Source of the DNA: Burkholderiales bacterium PBB2
GTDB lineage: Bacteria > Pseudomonadota > Gammaproteobacteria > Burkholderiales > Burkholderiaceae_C
DNA: 64,000 bases
Reading direction: 5' to 3'
Assembly: GCA_002255955.1 (NCBI GenBank)
Contig: NKIM01000004.1
Span: 141,899-205,898, forward strand
Shown here: piece after piece, positions 35,083 to 44,625 of the stretch
Layout of the letters: each line of letters starts with the position of its first letter
Numbering within the stretch: position 1 is the stretch's first letter
Notes under the pieces: model-generated
What the model was told of the DNA's origin: nothing
Database searches by the model: none
Seen by the model: only the letters and a program-made list of their open reading frames with translations
Translations under genes and position numbers: made by a program

Positions 35083-37929
35083 TCAGGCCACCATCCGGGT
35101 TTCGCCGCTGCCGTGCAGATTGCTGTCGCAGCGGCCGCACAGGGTCGGGTGGGCCGGGTTGGCGCCCACGTCGGCGCTGTAATGCCAGCAACGCTCACAC
35201 TTCTGATGTGCCGACGGTGTGACCGTGACGCTCAGCTCCTCCGCAGCCATCAGGCTGGCGGCTGAGGTGATGAAGACGAACTTCAGGTCCGCACCCAGCG
35301 ATTGCAGCAGGGTCAGGTCTTGCGCATTGACGCCCAAGGCCACCTCGGCCTGCAGGGAAGCGCCGACGCTGCCGGCTGTGCGCACATCCTCGATGGCCTT
35401 GTTGACCGCCTCGCGGATCTCGCGGATGCGGCCCCACTTGGCCAGCAAGGCCTCGTCGGGTGCGGCGAAGGGCCAGTAGGTTTCGACAAAGATGCTCTCG
35501 CCGCCATGGCCGCCGTCGAAGATGGCCCAGGCTTCTTCGGCCGTGAAACTCAGGAAGGGCGCCATCCAGCGCAGCATGGCCTGGGTGATGTGCCAGAGCG
35601 CGGTTTGCGCCGAGCGGCGCGCCAGGCTCTTGGGCGCGGTGGTGTAGAGCCGGTCCTTGAGCACGTCCAGGTAGAAGGCGCCCAGGTCTTCCGAGCAATA
35701 GACCTGCAGCTTGGCCACCACCGGGTGGAACTCATAGCGATGGTAGTGCGCCAGGATGTCGGCCTGCAGCTGCGACGCGCGAGCCAGAGCGAAGCGGTCC
35801 ACTTCCAGCAGCTGGTCCAGCGGCACGGCATCGGTCTTGGCATCGAAGTCCGAGACATTGGCCAGCAGGAAGCGCAGGGTGTTGCGGATGCGGCGGTAAG
35901 CATCGACCACGCGGGCCAGGATCTTGTCGTCCAGGCCCAAGTCGCCCGAGTAGTCGGTCGAGGCGCACCAGAGGCGGATGATCTCGGCGCCCATCTTCTC
36001 GCTGACGGCTTGCGGCGCCACCACATTGCCCTCCGACTTGCTCATCTTGCGGCCCTTGCCGTCGACGACGAAGCCGTGGGTCAGCAAGCCCTTGTAGGGC
36101 GCGCGGCCGTAGAGTGCGCAGCCGATCAGCAGGGAGCTGTGGAACCAGCCGCGGTGCTGGTCATGGCCTTCCAGGTAGAGGTCGGCCTCGGGGCCGCTGT
36201 CGTGGGCGGCGCCGGCATGGCTGCCCTTGAGCACATGCTGGAAGGTCGAACCGGAGTCGAACCAGACGTCCAGGATGTCGCTGCCCTTGCTGTACTGTGA
36301 CGCTTCTTCGCCCAGCCACTCGGCCGGGTCCAGCTTGGCCCAGGCCTCGACGCCGCCGGCTTCCACCAGCTGCGCGGCGCGCTCGATGAACTCCAGGGTC
36401 TTGGGGTGGGCCAGGCCGCTGTCCTTGTGCAGGAAGATGGGCAGGGGCACGCCCCAGCTGCGCTGACGCGAGATGCACCAATCGGGCCGGCCGGCGATCA
36501 TGTCGCGCAGGCGAGCGCGGCCGTTCTCGGGGTAGAAGCTGGTGGCGTCGATGGCTTCCAGCGCGGTCTGGCGCAGGGTCTTGGCGGCCGGGTCGGTGGC
36601 GAACAGGCCTTCGCCCTCATCCATGCGCACAAACCATTGCGCGGCCGCGCGGTAGATCACCGGCGTCTTGTGGCGCCAGCAGTGTGGGTAGCTGTGGGTG
36701 ATCTGCACATGCGAGAGCAGACGGCCGGCGTCTTCCAGCGTCTGGGCGATGACGGCATTGGCCTTCCAGATGTGCTGGCCGCCGAACAGGGGCAGGCTGG
36801 CTTCGTAAGTGCCATTGCCGGTGACCGGGTTCAGGATGTCCTTGAAGGCCATGCCATGCGAGATGCAGGACTGGAAGTCATCCAGGCCGTAGGCGGGCGC
36901 CGAATGCACGACGCCGGTGCCGTCCTCTGCGGTGGCGTAATCGGCCAAATAGACGGGGCTGTTGCGGTTGTAGCCCGCATCGACATGGCCCAGCGGATGC
37001 TTGAACTCCAGGCCTGCCAGGTTCTTGCCGAGCGTGGTGGCCAGCACCGAGCCCTCGAGCTTCCAGCGCGCCAGGCATTTCTCGACCAGGGCCTCGGCTA
37101 CGACATACAGGCCACGTGGTGTATCCACCAGGGCGTAGCTCAGCTCGGGGTTGAGGTTGAGTGCCTGGTTGGCCGGGATGGTCCAGGGGGTGGTGGTCCA
37201 GATGACGGTGAAGGCATCCTTGTCCAGCGAGCTCAGGCCAAAGGCCGCGGCCAGGCGGACCGGCTCGGCGCTCAGGAAAGCCACGTCCACGGCCGGGCTC
37301 TTCTTGTCCTGGTACTCGATCTCAAACTCGGCCAGCGAGGAGCCGCAGTCAAAGCACCAGTACACCGGCTTCAAGCCGCGGTACACAAAACCGCGCTCGA
37401 AGAGGCGCTTCAAGACGCGGATCTCTCCCGCTTCGTTCTTGAAGTCCATGGTGCGGTAGGGGCGGTCCCACTCGCCGAGCACGCCCAGGCGCTTGAAATC
37501 GGCGCGCTGGGCGTCGATTTGCTCGCCGGCATAGGCGCGGCTCTTGGCCTGCACCTCGTCGCGCGGCAGGCCGCGGCCGTGGGTTTTCTCGATCTGGTTT
37601 TCGATCGGCAGGCCGTGGCAATCCCAGCCGGGGATGTAGGCCGCGTCCAGGCCTTCCAGCTGGCGGGCCTTGACGATCATGTCCTTGAGGATCTTGTTGG
37701 CGGCATGGCCGATGTGGATCTGGCCATTGGCATACGGCGGGCCGTCATGCAGCACGAACTTGGGCGCGCCGCGGCGCGCCTCGCGCAGACGCTGGTAGGT
37801 GCCTTGCTCTTCCCAGGCCTTGATCCAGCCAGGCTCGCGCTTGGGCAGGTCGCCGCGCATGGGAAAAGGGGTGTCGGGCAGGTTCAGCGTGGCGCGGTAA
37901 TCGGCGGGGGTGTCTTTGGCGGCTGTCAT
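35083..37929 (-). CDS. ileS: Isoleucyl-tRNA synthetase
   Basis: 948 residues, class I synthetase. HIGH motif as HIGH72-75 in [13 protein letters not shown] near residue 630 ([11 protein letters not shown]), an editing CP1 domain with [14 protein letters not shown], and a C-terminal zinc finger ([11 protein letters not shown] ... CGRC). Length and motifs match the bacterial type-1 enzyme. Transcribed after ribF and before lspA. Confidence 0.98.
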   Translation of the reverse strand: MTAAKDTPADYRATLNLPDTPFPMRGDLPKREPGWIKAWEEQGTYQRLREARRGAPKFVLHDGPPYANGQIHIGHAANKILKDMIVKARQLEGLDAAYIPGWDCHGLPIENQIEKTHGRGLPRDEVQAKSRAYAGEQIDAQRADFKRLGVLGEWDRPYRTMDFKNEAGEIRVLKRLFERGFVYRGLKPVYWCFDCGSSLAEFEIEYQDKKSPAVDVAFLSAEPVRLAAAFGLSSLDKDAFTVIWTTTPWTIPANQALNLNPELSYALVDTPRGLYVVAEALVEKCLARWKLEGSVLATTLGKNLAGLEFKHPLGHVDAGYNRNSPVYLADYATAEDGTGVVHSAPAYGLDDFQSCISHGMAFKDILNPVTGNGTYEASLPLFGGQHIWKANAVIAQTLEDAGRLLSHVQITHSYPHCWRHKTPVIYRAAAQWFVRMDEGEGLFATDPAAKTLRQTALEAIDATSFYPENGRARLRDMIAGRPDWCISRQRSWGVPLPIFLHKDSGLAHPKTLEFIERAAQLVEAGGVEAWAKLDPAEWLGEEASQYSKGSDILDVWFDSGSTFQHVLKGSHAGAAHDSGPEADLYLEGHDQHRGWFHSSLLIGCALYGRAPYKGLLTHGFVVDGKGRKMSKSEGNVVAPQAVSEKMGAEIIRLWCASTDYSGDLGLDDKILARVVDAYRRIRNTLRFLLANVSDFDAKTDAVPLDQLLEVDRFALARASQLQADILAHYHRYEFHPVVAKLQVYCSEDLGAFYLDVLKDRLYTTAPKSLARRSAQTALWHITQAMLRWMAPFLSFTAEEAWAIFDGGHGGESIFVETYWPFAAPDEALLAKWGRIREIREAVNKAIEDVRTAGSVGASLQAEVALGVNAQDLTLLQSLGADLKFVFITSAASLMAAEELSVTVTPSAHQKCERCWHYSADVGANPAHPTLCGRCDSNLHGSGETRMVA

Positions 37930-38070
37930 GGTGAAGCGATGGCTTTCAGGCGTGAGCCCGTTCAGGTGGGGCGCCGCGCAGCAGGGCGCGGGCGGAACGT
38001 GCGAGCGGGCGGCGGAGCCCGCTTGGGGAGCTGCGGCAGGTCGGTGCTGCTCACCCGACCCCCGCGCCGA

Positions 38071-39093
38071 TCAAATTCGATCGCGGGTGGTCTGCCGGCG
38101 CTGGGCGGCATGGGTGGCCAAAAAGGCGCGTGCTTGCTCGGCATCCTGCCGGATGGCGGCCGTCAAGGCATCGAGCCCGTCGTAGCGGGCTTCGTCGCGA
38201 AGTTTGTGCAGGAGTTCCACGCGCACGAGTTTACAGTAGGCCTCCTCACGCCCCAGAGGGGCGGGCCAGGCTAAGCAATGCACCTCGAGCAGCACCCGGC
38301 CGGCGTCTTCCACCGTGGGCCGCACACCCAGGCTGGCCACGCCGTCGAGCGGCTCTGCGGCCAGGCCATGGGTGCGCACGGCGAAGATGCCGTGGGCGGC
38401 CGGCTTGTCGTGGCTGAAGCGCAGGTTCAGGGTGCGGAAGCCGTCCAGCGCACCAGGGCTGGATTCACCGAGGCTGCGGCCCAGCTTCTGGCCATGAACC
38501 ACATGGCCTGAGATGGCATAGGGCCGACCGAGCAGGCGCGCCGCACCCGCCATGTCACCGGCGGCAAGGGCCTCACGCACGGCGGAGCTGCTGACGCGCA
38601 GCCCGTGGACCTCGTAACTCATCATGCGGGCGACATCAAAGCCGCGCTGCCGTCCGGCGGCGTCCAGCGTGGCGTAGTCGCCCTGGCGCTTGGCGCCGAA
38701 GCGGAAGTCGTCACCAACCAGGATGTAGCGCGCCCCCAGGCCCTGCATCAGCACCTGGTCGATGAAAGCTTGTGCGCTGAGCGCAGCCAGCGCCGCATCG
38801 AAGCGCAGCACGATGACCTGGTCGATGCCGCAGCGTTCCAGCTCGCTGAGCTTGTCGCGCAGCGTGGCGATGCGGGCGGGCGCCAGTTCTGGCTTGCCCG
38901 CGAGCTGGGCGAAGAAGTCGCGTGGATGGGGCTCGAAGGTCATCACGCAGCTGGGCAAGCCGCGGTGTGAGGCCTCGGACTTGAGCAAGGCCAGCATGGC
39001 CTGGTGGCCGCGATGGACGCCGTCGAAATTGCCAATCGTCAGCGCACAGGCGCTGGCAATGCCGGGATGATGGAAACCGCGAAAAACCTGCAT
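38071..39093 (-). CDS. ribF: Bifunctional riboflavin kinase/FAD synthetase
   Basis: 340 residues. The N-terminal nucleotidyltransferase domain starts with TIGNFDGVHRGHQAML and has VGDDFRFGAKRQGDY; the C-terminal kinase domain includes GRPYAISGHVVHGQKLGR and the family's LRDEARYDGLDALTAAI end. It makes FMN and FAD. Order ribF-ileS-lspA is conserved in Proteobacteria; there are 141 bp to ileS. Confidence 0.96.
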   Translation of the reverse strand: MQVFRGFHHPGIASACALTIGNFDGVHRGHQAMLALLKSEASHRGLPSCVMTFEPHPRDFFAQLAGKPELAPARIATLRDKLSELERCGIDQVIVLRFDAALAALSAQAFIDQVLMQGLGARYILVGDDFRFGAKRQGDYATLDAAGRQRGFDVARMMSYEVHGLRVSSSAVREALAAGDMAGAARLLGRPYAISGHVVHGQKLGRSLGESSPGALDGFRTLNLRFSHDKPAAHGIFAVRTHGLAAEPLDGVASLGVRPTVEDAGRVLLEVHCLAWPAPLGREEAYCKLVRVELLHKLRDEARYDGLDALTAAIRQDAEQARAFLATHAAQRRQTTRDRI

Positions 39094-39136
39094 GGCGCCG
39101 ATTATCGTGCGCCTTCGCAGCGACCGGATTTGGCCT

Positions 39137-41092
39137 TCAGACCAAGGCGGCCGAGCGGCTCAGCTGCGCGACCTGCATATGGCGCTGCACCACGGCCACG
39201 AGGTCGTCCATCTCGAAGGGTTTGACCAGGTAATCGTCCATGCCGCATTGGATGCAGCGTTCGCGGTCGCCGTTCACTGCACTGGCGGTCAGGGCGACGA
39301 TGGGCACGGGCGGCAGGAACTTCTGGCGCTCCTGGCTGCGCCAGCGACGCGTGGCCTCGAAACCATCCATGCGCGGCATCTGGCAGTCCATCAGCACCAG
39401 GTCGTAGTGCTGCTGGCCCAGCCGGTCCAGGGCCTCCAGGCCGTTCTCGGCCGTGTCCACCTGCAGACCGCAGCACTCCAACATGGACGAGGCCACCAGC
39501 ACATTGACCAGGCTGTCGTCGACCAGCAGCACGCGGCCGCTGAGCTGGGGCGCCAGCTCCTTGGCGCTGCTGGTGCCCAGGGCGCGGTAGTCGCTGGCAG
39601 GCAGCTTGCGCGCAGGCGCGGGCTGGCAGGCCTGCAAGGGCAGGGTGAACTCGAACAGCGAGCCCTGGCCGGGCACCGAGCTGCAACGCAGATCGCCGCC
39701 CATGGCGCGGGCCAGCTCGCGCGAGATGGTCAGGCCCAGGCCGCTGCCGTCCTGGCGCGGCGCGCGGCTTTGCTGGGTGGCCTGCTCAAAGGGGGCGAAG
39801 ATGCGCTCCATCTGGTCGGCCGCAATGCCTTCGCCGCTGTCGCGCACGGCGAAGCGCAGCAAGGTGCCGGCACGCATGTCCAGGGTGGAGCTGACCTCCA
39901 CATTCACGGCGCCGCGCTCGGTGAACTTGATGGCATTGCCGATCAGGTTGTGCAGCACCTGCTTGATGCGCGAGGCGTCGCCCAGCACATGGCTGGGCAG
40001 GGCGGGACTGAACTGCAGCTCGAAGGCCAGGCCTTTGTCGCGCGCGGTCTGCACCAGCAGCTGGCAGACATCGTCCACCACCTCGCGCAGGCTGACCGGG
40101 CCGGCGTCCACGGCCAGCTTGCCGGATTCGATGCGGGCCAGGTCCAGGATGTCGTTGACCAGGGCCAGCAAATGGCGTCCCGAGCGGCGCACGATGTCGA
40201 TTTGCTCGCGTTGCTCGGGCTTGAGCTCGCTGCGCTCCAGCAACTGGGTCATGCCGAGGATGCCGTTCAGCGGCGTGCGGATTTCGTGGCTCATCACCGC
40301 GACAAAGCGACTCTTGCTGGTGCTTTGGTGCTCGGCCGATTGCAGGGCCTGTTGGCGCTGTTCGGCCACCCAGGCATTGGCAAAGCGCAGGCGCAGCAGC
40401 TCGGTGTGGCGCTGCTCGATGCGGCGCGACTCGCTCAGTGCGATGCAAAGGAAGAAGCCCAGTCCGAGGGCGATCAGGGCGCCGGTCTGCGTGCCCAGGC
40501 TGAGGTGGTAGGCCATCAGCGGCGTCAGAGCCAGGGTGGAGAAAATCAAATTGGCCTGAAAGCGCCCGCCGAGCACAAACAGGCCCATGGCACTCAGCCC
40601 TACGGTGGAGGCCAGCATCACGCCCTCAAGCTCCGGGGCTTGCGGGGTGTGAAAAAACCAGCCCATGGCGCCCCAGCTCAGCGCGTCGAGGGCCAACAGT
40701 TGCAGGGCACGGCGGCGCCAGGGCAGCAGGGTGTTCAGCGCGGGGCGGTGCTCGCCACAGGGCGCCAGCACATGGCGCTGAAAGTACAAGGCCTCGGCGC
40801 AACGCCAGAACGTGATAAGGGCGCGTGCCCCGAGCCAGCCCAGCAGCAGCTCATGCGACAGGTGGGGCCAGAGCAGGAAGACGGGCAGCAGGCTGAAGCC
40901 CAGGCCCAGCAGGCTGCGTTTGACGGTGCCTTCGAACAGCCCAAGGATTTGCTCGACCAGAACCTGCGCGGAAATATCGGGGCTCAGCCGCGTCTCGCGG
41001 CCGTCCTCCAGGTCGGTCGGGAACTCGGATGCCTGGCCGGCATCCCTCCCGTTCGCGGCCCATGCGGCCGGCGCTGCTGTCATCTCATTCAC
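39137..41092 (-). CDS. Hybrid sensor histidine kinase with receiver domain
   Basis: 651 residues. About six membrane helices within residues 58-220 (no obvious periplasmic sensor domain), HisKA with His269 ([13 protein letters not shown]), HATPase ([31 protein letters not shown]), and a C-terminal receiver with Asp569 in [11 protein letters not shown]. No Hpt domain, so phosphorelay needs one from elsewhere. It lies 43 bp upstream of ribF on the same strand; co-transcription is possible but not functionally obvious. Confidence 0.88.
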   Translation of the reverse strand: MNEMTAAPAAWAANGRDAGQASEFPTDLEDGRETRLSPDISAQVLVEQILGLFEGTVKRSLLGLGFSLLPVFLLWPHLSHELLLGWLGARALITFWRCAEALYFQRHVLAPCGEHRPALNTLLPWRRRALQLLALDALSWGAMGWFFHTPQAPELEGVMLASTVGLSAMGLFVLGGRFQANLIFSTLALTPLMAYHLSLGTQTGALIALGLGFFLCIALSESRRIEQRHTELLRLRFANAWVAEQRQQALQSAEHQSTSKSRFVAVMSHEIRTPLNGILGMTQLLERSELKPEQREQIDIVRRSGRHLLALVNDILDLARIESGKLAVDAGPVSLREVVDDVCQLLVQTARDKGLAFELQFSPALPSHVLGDASRIKQVLHNLIGNAIKFTERGAVNVEVSSTLDMRAGTLLRFAVRDSGEGIAADQMERIFAPFEQATQQSRAPRQDGSGLGLTISRELARAMGGDLRCSSVPGQGSLFEFTLPLQACQPAPARKLPASDYRALGTSSAKELAPQLSGRVLLVDDSLVNVLVASSMLECCGLQVDTAENGLEALDRLGQQHYDLVLMDCQMPRMDGFEATRRWRSQERQKFLPPVPIVALTASAVNGDRERCIQCGMDDYLVKPFEMDDLVAVVQRHMQVAQLSRSAALV

Positions 41093-41282
41093 CCCTCGAC
41101 GTCCGGCAGCCTCTTCCTGAGGCCGCTCTAGCAGCGCGGGTTCATGCCCGCGCTTGTGATCGCTCCACTCTCGAGCGTGTTTCTACAGGGCAAAGATGAC
41201 AAATTGAACCGGAACAACCCTTGAAAACCACAGATGGACAGGGTTTCCAGGGCAAACCACTAGGGTGTTTGTCTCAGCGCAA

Positions 41283-42080
41283 TCAAGCGCTGATCAGAGC
41301 TGGACTGCGAACCCACAGCCACTCGCCGGGCTTGAGATCCGCAGGCAGGGCCAGGTCGCCGAATTGCGGCCGATGCAGGCTCTCCACCCGGTTGCCGACG
41401 GCGGCGACCATGCGCTTGACCTGGTGGTACTTGCCTTCGGTGAGCGTCAGGCGCAGGCCGTGGCTGCCGAAGGCCTCGGCGCCTTCGGCCTTGACCATCT
41501 CCGGCGTGAAGCCCGGGCGCTCACTGGCGATGGGCTTGCTGGGCTTGCGCGCTTCGCTGGCGCGGCGGGCTGCCAACTCGGCCGGCAGCTTGGACTCTGC
41601 AGGCTCGCGCAGCTCCACGCCGGCCATGAGCTGTGCCACCATCTCCGGCGTGACTGGATGCTTGCACTGTGCCTCATAGACCTTGGGTACATGGTGCTTG
41701 GGGCTGGTGAGCTTGTGGATCAGGCTGCCGTCGTCGGTGAGCAGCAGCAGGCCGGTGGTGTCTTCGTCCAGGCGACCGACTGGCTGCACATTGCGCTCGC
41801 GCAGCGGTGCGGGCAGCAAGCTCATGACGCTGGGGTGGTGCTTGGGTTTTTGCGAGCACTCGTAGCCTGACGGCTTGTTGAGCAGGATCAGCGCCTTTTC
41901 GTAAAAGGGCCAGGTCTTGCCACTGACCTCAAAGCTGAAACCCTCGGTTTCGTATTCGGCATCCGGGTCTTCTGCTTCTTCGCCGGCAATGCGAACCTCA
42001 CCGTTGTAGATCAGACCGGCGCAAAGGCGGCGAGTGCCGAAGCCTTGCGAGAACAGGATGTTGGACAGACGCATTTTCAT
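41283..42080 (-). CDS. RsuA-family small-subunit rRNA pseudouridine synthase
   Basis: 265 residues. N-terminal S4-type RNA-binding region (MRLSNILFSQGFGTRRLCAGLI) and the synthase domain with LLNKPSGYECS and the catalytic Asp motif GRLDEDTTGLLLLT; end motif KYHQVKRMVAAVGN. A Lys/Glu/Ser-rich insertion around residues 168-205 (AARRASEARKPSKP) lengthens it beyond typical RsuA. Start at MKMRLSN chosen over an upstream ATG. RsuA modifies 16S U516; RluE-like specificity cannot be ruled out. Confidence 0.88.
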   Translation of the reverse strand: MKMRLSNILFSQGFGTRRLCAGLIYNGEVRIAGEEAEDPDAEYETEGFSFEVSGKTWPFYEKALILLNKPSGYECSQKPKHHPSVMSLLPAPLRERNVQPVGRLDEDTTGLLLLTDDGSLIHKLTSPKHHVPKVYEAQCKHPVTPEMVAQLMAGVELREPAESKLPAELAARRASEARKPSKPIASERPGFTPEMVKAEGAEAFGSHGLRLTLTEGKYHQVKRMVAAVGNRVESLHRPQFGDLALPADLKPGEWLWVRSPALISA

Positions 42081-42263
42081 GGGTCTATTGTCTACGACGC
42101 CGGCTCGCAAGGCTGCTGCGCTGCTCGCACGGCGGTGTCTGGCCTGTGCCTGGTCTTGGTTGGATGCTCACTATCATGGCATCGACAGGTCTGGCTTTTC
42201 GGAGATCACTTCACCGGCCCGACGTCGTTAGTGGGTCCCCCATCAGGCAAGGAGTTTTTCAAG

Positions 42264-43268
42264 ATGAGTGCTGATACGGCTGCATGCCCAGTGCCGGTTC
42301 TGGTGATTCACGGAGGTGCGGGAACGTTGACACGCGGCGCCATGAGTACCGAGCAGGAAGCGCGTTATCGAGCGGCCTTGCGGAATATTTTGCAGGCGGG
42401 GCAGTTGCAGTTGGCTGCGGGCGCCAGCGCGGTTGATGTGGTGGTCGAGGCGGTTCGACAGCTGGAGGAGTGCGAGCTGTTCAACGCCGGGAAAGGTGCG
42501 GTCTACACCGCGGCGGGCACCCACGAACTCGACGCTTGTGTGATGGATGGGCGGGGTTGCCGAGCTGGCGCCGTGGCTGGTGTCAGCCGTACGCGCAACC
42601 CAATTCTGGCGGCGCGGGCGGTCATGCAGCAGAGTGCTCATCTGCTCTTCGTCGGCGCTGCCGCCGATGATTGGGCGGCGCGGCATGGAATCGAGCAGGT
42701 GGATCGGGCCTGGTTCGGCACGCCGCACCGCCTGGAGCAATTGCATCGTGCGCAGCAGCTTCAAGCCGGTGTGCTGCGCGATCACGATGGACAGGAACTT
42801 GTGCATGGCCTGCAGTCCAGCCAGGCCTCGGGGCCAATCGATGAGCAAACGAAGTTTGGTACCGTGGGCGCGGTGGCGCTGGATGCCGAGGGGCATCTGG
42901 CGGCAGCGACCTCGACCGGAGGCATGACCAACAAACAGGTGGGTCGTGTGGGTGACACGCCCTTGGTGGGTGCCGGCACCTACGCCAATGACGCCACTGT
43001 GGCGGTGTCCTGCACGGGCACGGGTGAGCTGTTCATGCGCGCCTGTGCAGCGCATGATGTTTCTGCCCTGGTCGCTTATGCCGGCTTGTCTCTGGCTGAG
43101 GCCTGCGAGAGGGTTGTGATGCAGAAACTGCCGCCCGATGCCGGCGGATTGATTGCCGTATCGGCCCGCGGTGAGGTGTGTCTGCTGTTCAATTCCGAGG
43201 GCATGTATCGCGGCTATGTGCGTTGCGGTGATGTGGAGCCGCTGGTTGCGGTGTATCGCTCGGAGTAA
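42264..43268 (+). CDS. Isoaspartyl peptidase/L-asparaginase (Ntn hydrolase)
   Basis: 334 residues. A class 2 (plant-type) asparaginase: VLVIHGGAGTL at the N-terminus, FNAGKGAVYT and LDACVMDG in the alpha part, and the autoprocessing nucleophile Thr200 in KFGTVGAVALD, followed by STGGMTNKQVGRVGD. It self-cleaves into alpha and beta subunits and hydrolyses isoaspartyl dipeptides and asparagine. Start chosen behind AAGGAG. A bidirectional terminator lies after it. Confidence 0.92.
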   Translation: MSADTAACPVPVLVIHGGAGTLTRGAMSTEQEARYRAALRNILQAGQLQLAAGASAVDVVVEAVRQLEECELFNAGKGAVYTAAGTHELDACVMDGRGCRAGAVAGVSRTRNPILAARAVMQQSAHLLFVGAAADDWAARHGIEQVDRAWFGTPHRLEQLHRAQQLQAGVLRDHDGQELVHGLQSSQASGPIDEQTKFGTVGAVALDAEGHLAAATSTGGMTNKQVGRVGDTPLVGAGTYANDATVAVSCTGTGELFMRACAAHDVSALVAYAGLSLAEACERVVMQKLPPDAGGLIAVSARGEVCLLFNSEGMYRGYVRCGDVEPLVAVYRSE

Positions 43269-43350
43269 ATACCGCGCGTGTCCAGGCTTGAGTGTCCTGA
43301 CAGCCCAGCGAGAAGGGGATTGCAACTGGGCAGAGCCCGCAAAGACAAAT

Positions 43351-43378
43351 AAAAAAGCGGCCAGTGGCCGCTCTTTTT
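43351..43378. terminator. Bidirectional terminator between isoaspartyl peptidase and PEP-CTERM genes
   Basis: Stem GCGGCC (43357-43362) with GGCCGC (43366-43371), AGT loop, six A before and five T after it. It can stop transcription from both convergent genes. Confidence 0.88.
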
Positions 43379-43405
43379 GATGGCTTCCAAGTGGAAGCGC
43401 TGGGA

Positions 43406-44281
43406 TCAGTTCTTCTTGCTTTGGCGGCGGGTGTAGACCACGCCGAACACGGCCAAGCTCACCAGGGCCAGCGAACCCGGTTCCGGCACGGCGCGCACGG
43501 TGGCGCGAATCAAGGCCTGGCCAGAACCGCTCGGGTTCGGGTTGTAGACCGAGAAGGTGTAGTTGGTGGTGCCGCTCAGGCCGGCAGCCCAGGTACCGTT
43601 CAAGCCAGCCAGGTAGATGTCCACTTGGTTCTTGAATGAGGTGCCGGTTTCGTTCACATCCAGGCCACTGTTGGTGTAGGCCGCGCTGTAGTACTTCTTG
43701 TCCGAGGTCTTGCCAGCGCCGTCACCCAGAATCTCCCAGATGGCGAATTGGAAAGCGGCCGACTTGGTAGACGAGGTGACGCTGTCAGCGTAGGCGTGTT
43801 CGAACAGATTGGTCAGGTCGCTGAGGACGCGAGCGGTCGTCGTCGTCGAGTCGTCGTAAATGCCCTTCACGCCAGCAGCCTGGTAGTTGGTGCCTGCGAA
43901 GATCGAGGCGTAACCCATGGTGGGGCCGCCCGGCGTGGCTTGGTAGCCATTGACGAAGTTGTTCAAGGACACCTTGTCGTAGGTGTCAGGCGAAACGTAG
44001 TTGTTCAGCGGGTCCAGGCAGTAGACCCAGAAGCTGCTGGAGCCCAGGGCGTTGCTCGTACCTTCATTGACCTTCCAGGCGCCCATGCCAACATCACGTG
44101 CGGACGTGTTGCCGAACACCAATGAGTGCGATTCGATCAAAGAGGAACCGGTGCCCGTGGTCTTGGTCAGCGTCGTCGCACCCTGAGCGTAAGCGGAGCC
44201 TGCGGCCACCACGAACAGAGCCGCTGCGCCAAAAGACGCAAATCGACCGGTGGTAGTTGTCGCTTTAGCAGCGTAGTTCAT
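43406..44281 (-). CDS. PEP-CTERM sorted surface protein with candidate thioester motifs
   Basis: 291 residues. Signal peptide 1-32 (cleavage near AYA-QG). C-terminal PEP-CTERM anchor: Pro266-Glu-Pro268 in VPEPGS, a hydrophobic helix (about 270-284) and a basic tail (RRQSKKN); exosortase is predicted to cut there. The mature domain has the short motif VYCLD with Cys88 and AFQFAIWEI with Gln178, resembling the Cys and Gln motifs of thioester adhesin domains. Only Cys88 occurs in the mature domain, so no disulfide is possible. Serine/threonine-rich stretches suit O-glycosylation. It is 344 bp downstream of prsT, same strand; no exosortase is in the window. Confidence 0.88.
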   Translation of the reverse strand: MNYAAKATTTTGRFASFGAAALFVVAAGSAYAQGATTLTKTTGTGSSLIESHSLVFGNTSARDVGMGAWKVNEGTSNALGSSSFWVYCLDPLNNYVSPDTYDKVSLNNFVNGYQATPGGPTMGYASIFAGTNYQAAGVKGIYDDSTTTTARVLSDLTNLFEHAYADSVTSSTKSAAFQFAIWEILGDGAGKTSDKKYYSAAYTNSGLDVNETGTSFKNQVDIYLAGLNGTWAAGLSGTTNYTFSVYNPNPSGSGQALIRATVRAVPEPGSLALVSLAVFGVVYTRRQSKKN

Positions 44282-44625
44282 GGTGTGGACCCTGTTGGCG
44301 TAGATGGTGTTACGGAAATCTTGGATTGCATCCTACTTGGCTGGCGCCTCTGAACAATCCCGCGAACCGGGGGGTGTTCTGGGTCTGTAAAAAATTCACA
44401 GCTTGTTGGCGTTTGCGCTGGAGAAAAGCAATATGGACTACGAACTGGATTCTGCCTGCTCTCGAGGAGGGCTGATAACCCCCGATTTCGAGGGGCGTGA
44501 GTAATTTCTCAAGAGAATGTGGCAAACCTGCTTGTTTTGAATGATCTGTTTGGATCGTGGGTTTGAATCCGATTTGCCATATTCCCGTCACGCGGCGGGA
44601 ATATGGGGTGCTATCACAAGTGGTA
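44282..44625 (-). other. Intergenic region upstream of the PEP-CTERM gene
   Basis: 344 bp, visibly less GC-rich than neighbours, with no gene signal. It holds an 11-bp inverted repeat (44577-44606) and TTCTC-AA-GAGAA (44506-44517). No -24/-12 sigma54 pair with correct spacing was found on the minus strand, so direct PrsR control of this gene is not supported by sequence. A spaced AGGG lies before the ATG. Confidence 0.55.
44577..44606. repeat. 11-bp inverted repeat after prsT
   Basis: CCATATTCCCG (44577-44587) and its complement CGGGAATATGG (44596-44606) around an 8-nt loop. It lies just after the prsT stop on the minus strand. The tract beyond it lacks a T-run, so it is either a weak terminator, an mRNA-stabilising stem or an operator. 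Confidence 0.5.

Noticed and set aside
36406..38274. A 622-codon plus-strand frame opposite ileS
   Set aside because: Shadow of a clear isoleucyl-tRNA synthetase with HIGH and KMSKS motifs.
44282..44400. A sigma54 promoter for the PEP-CTERM gene
   Set aside because: No GG-N10-GC pair with correct spacing was found on the minus strand between the gene and prsT.
44577..44606. The inverted repeat after prsT as a Rho-independent terminator
   Set aside because: The stem is good but there is no T-run on the minus strand; listed as a repeat only.
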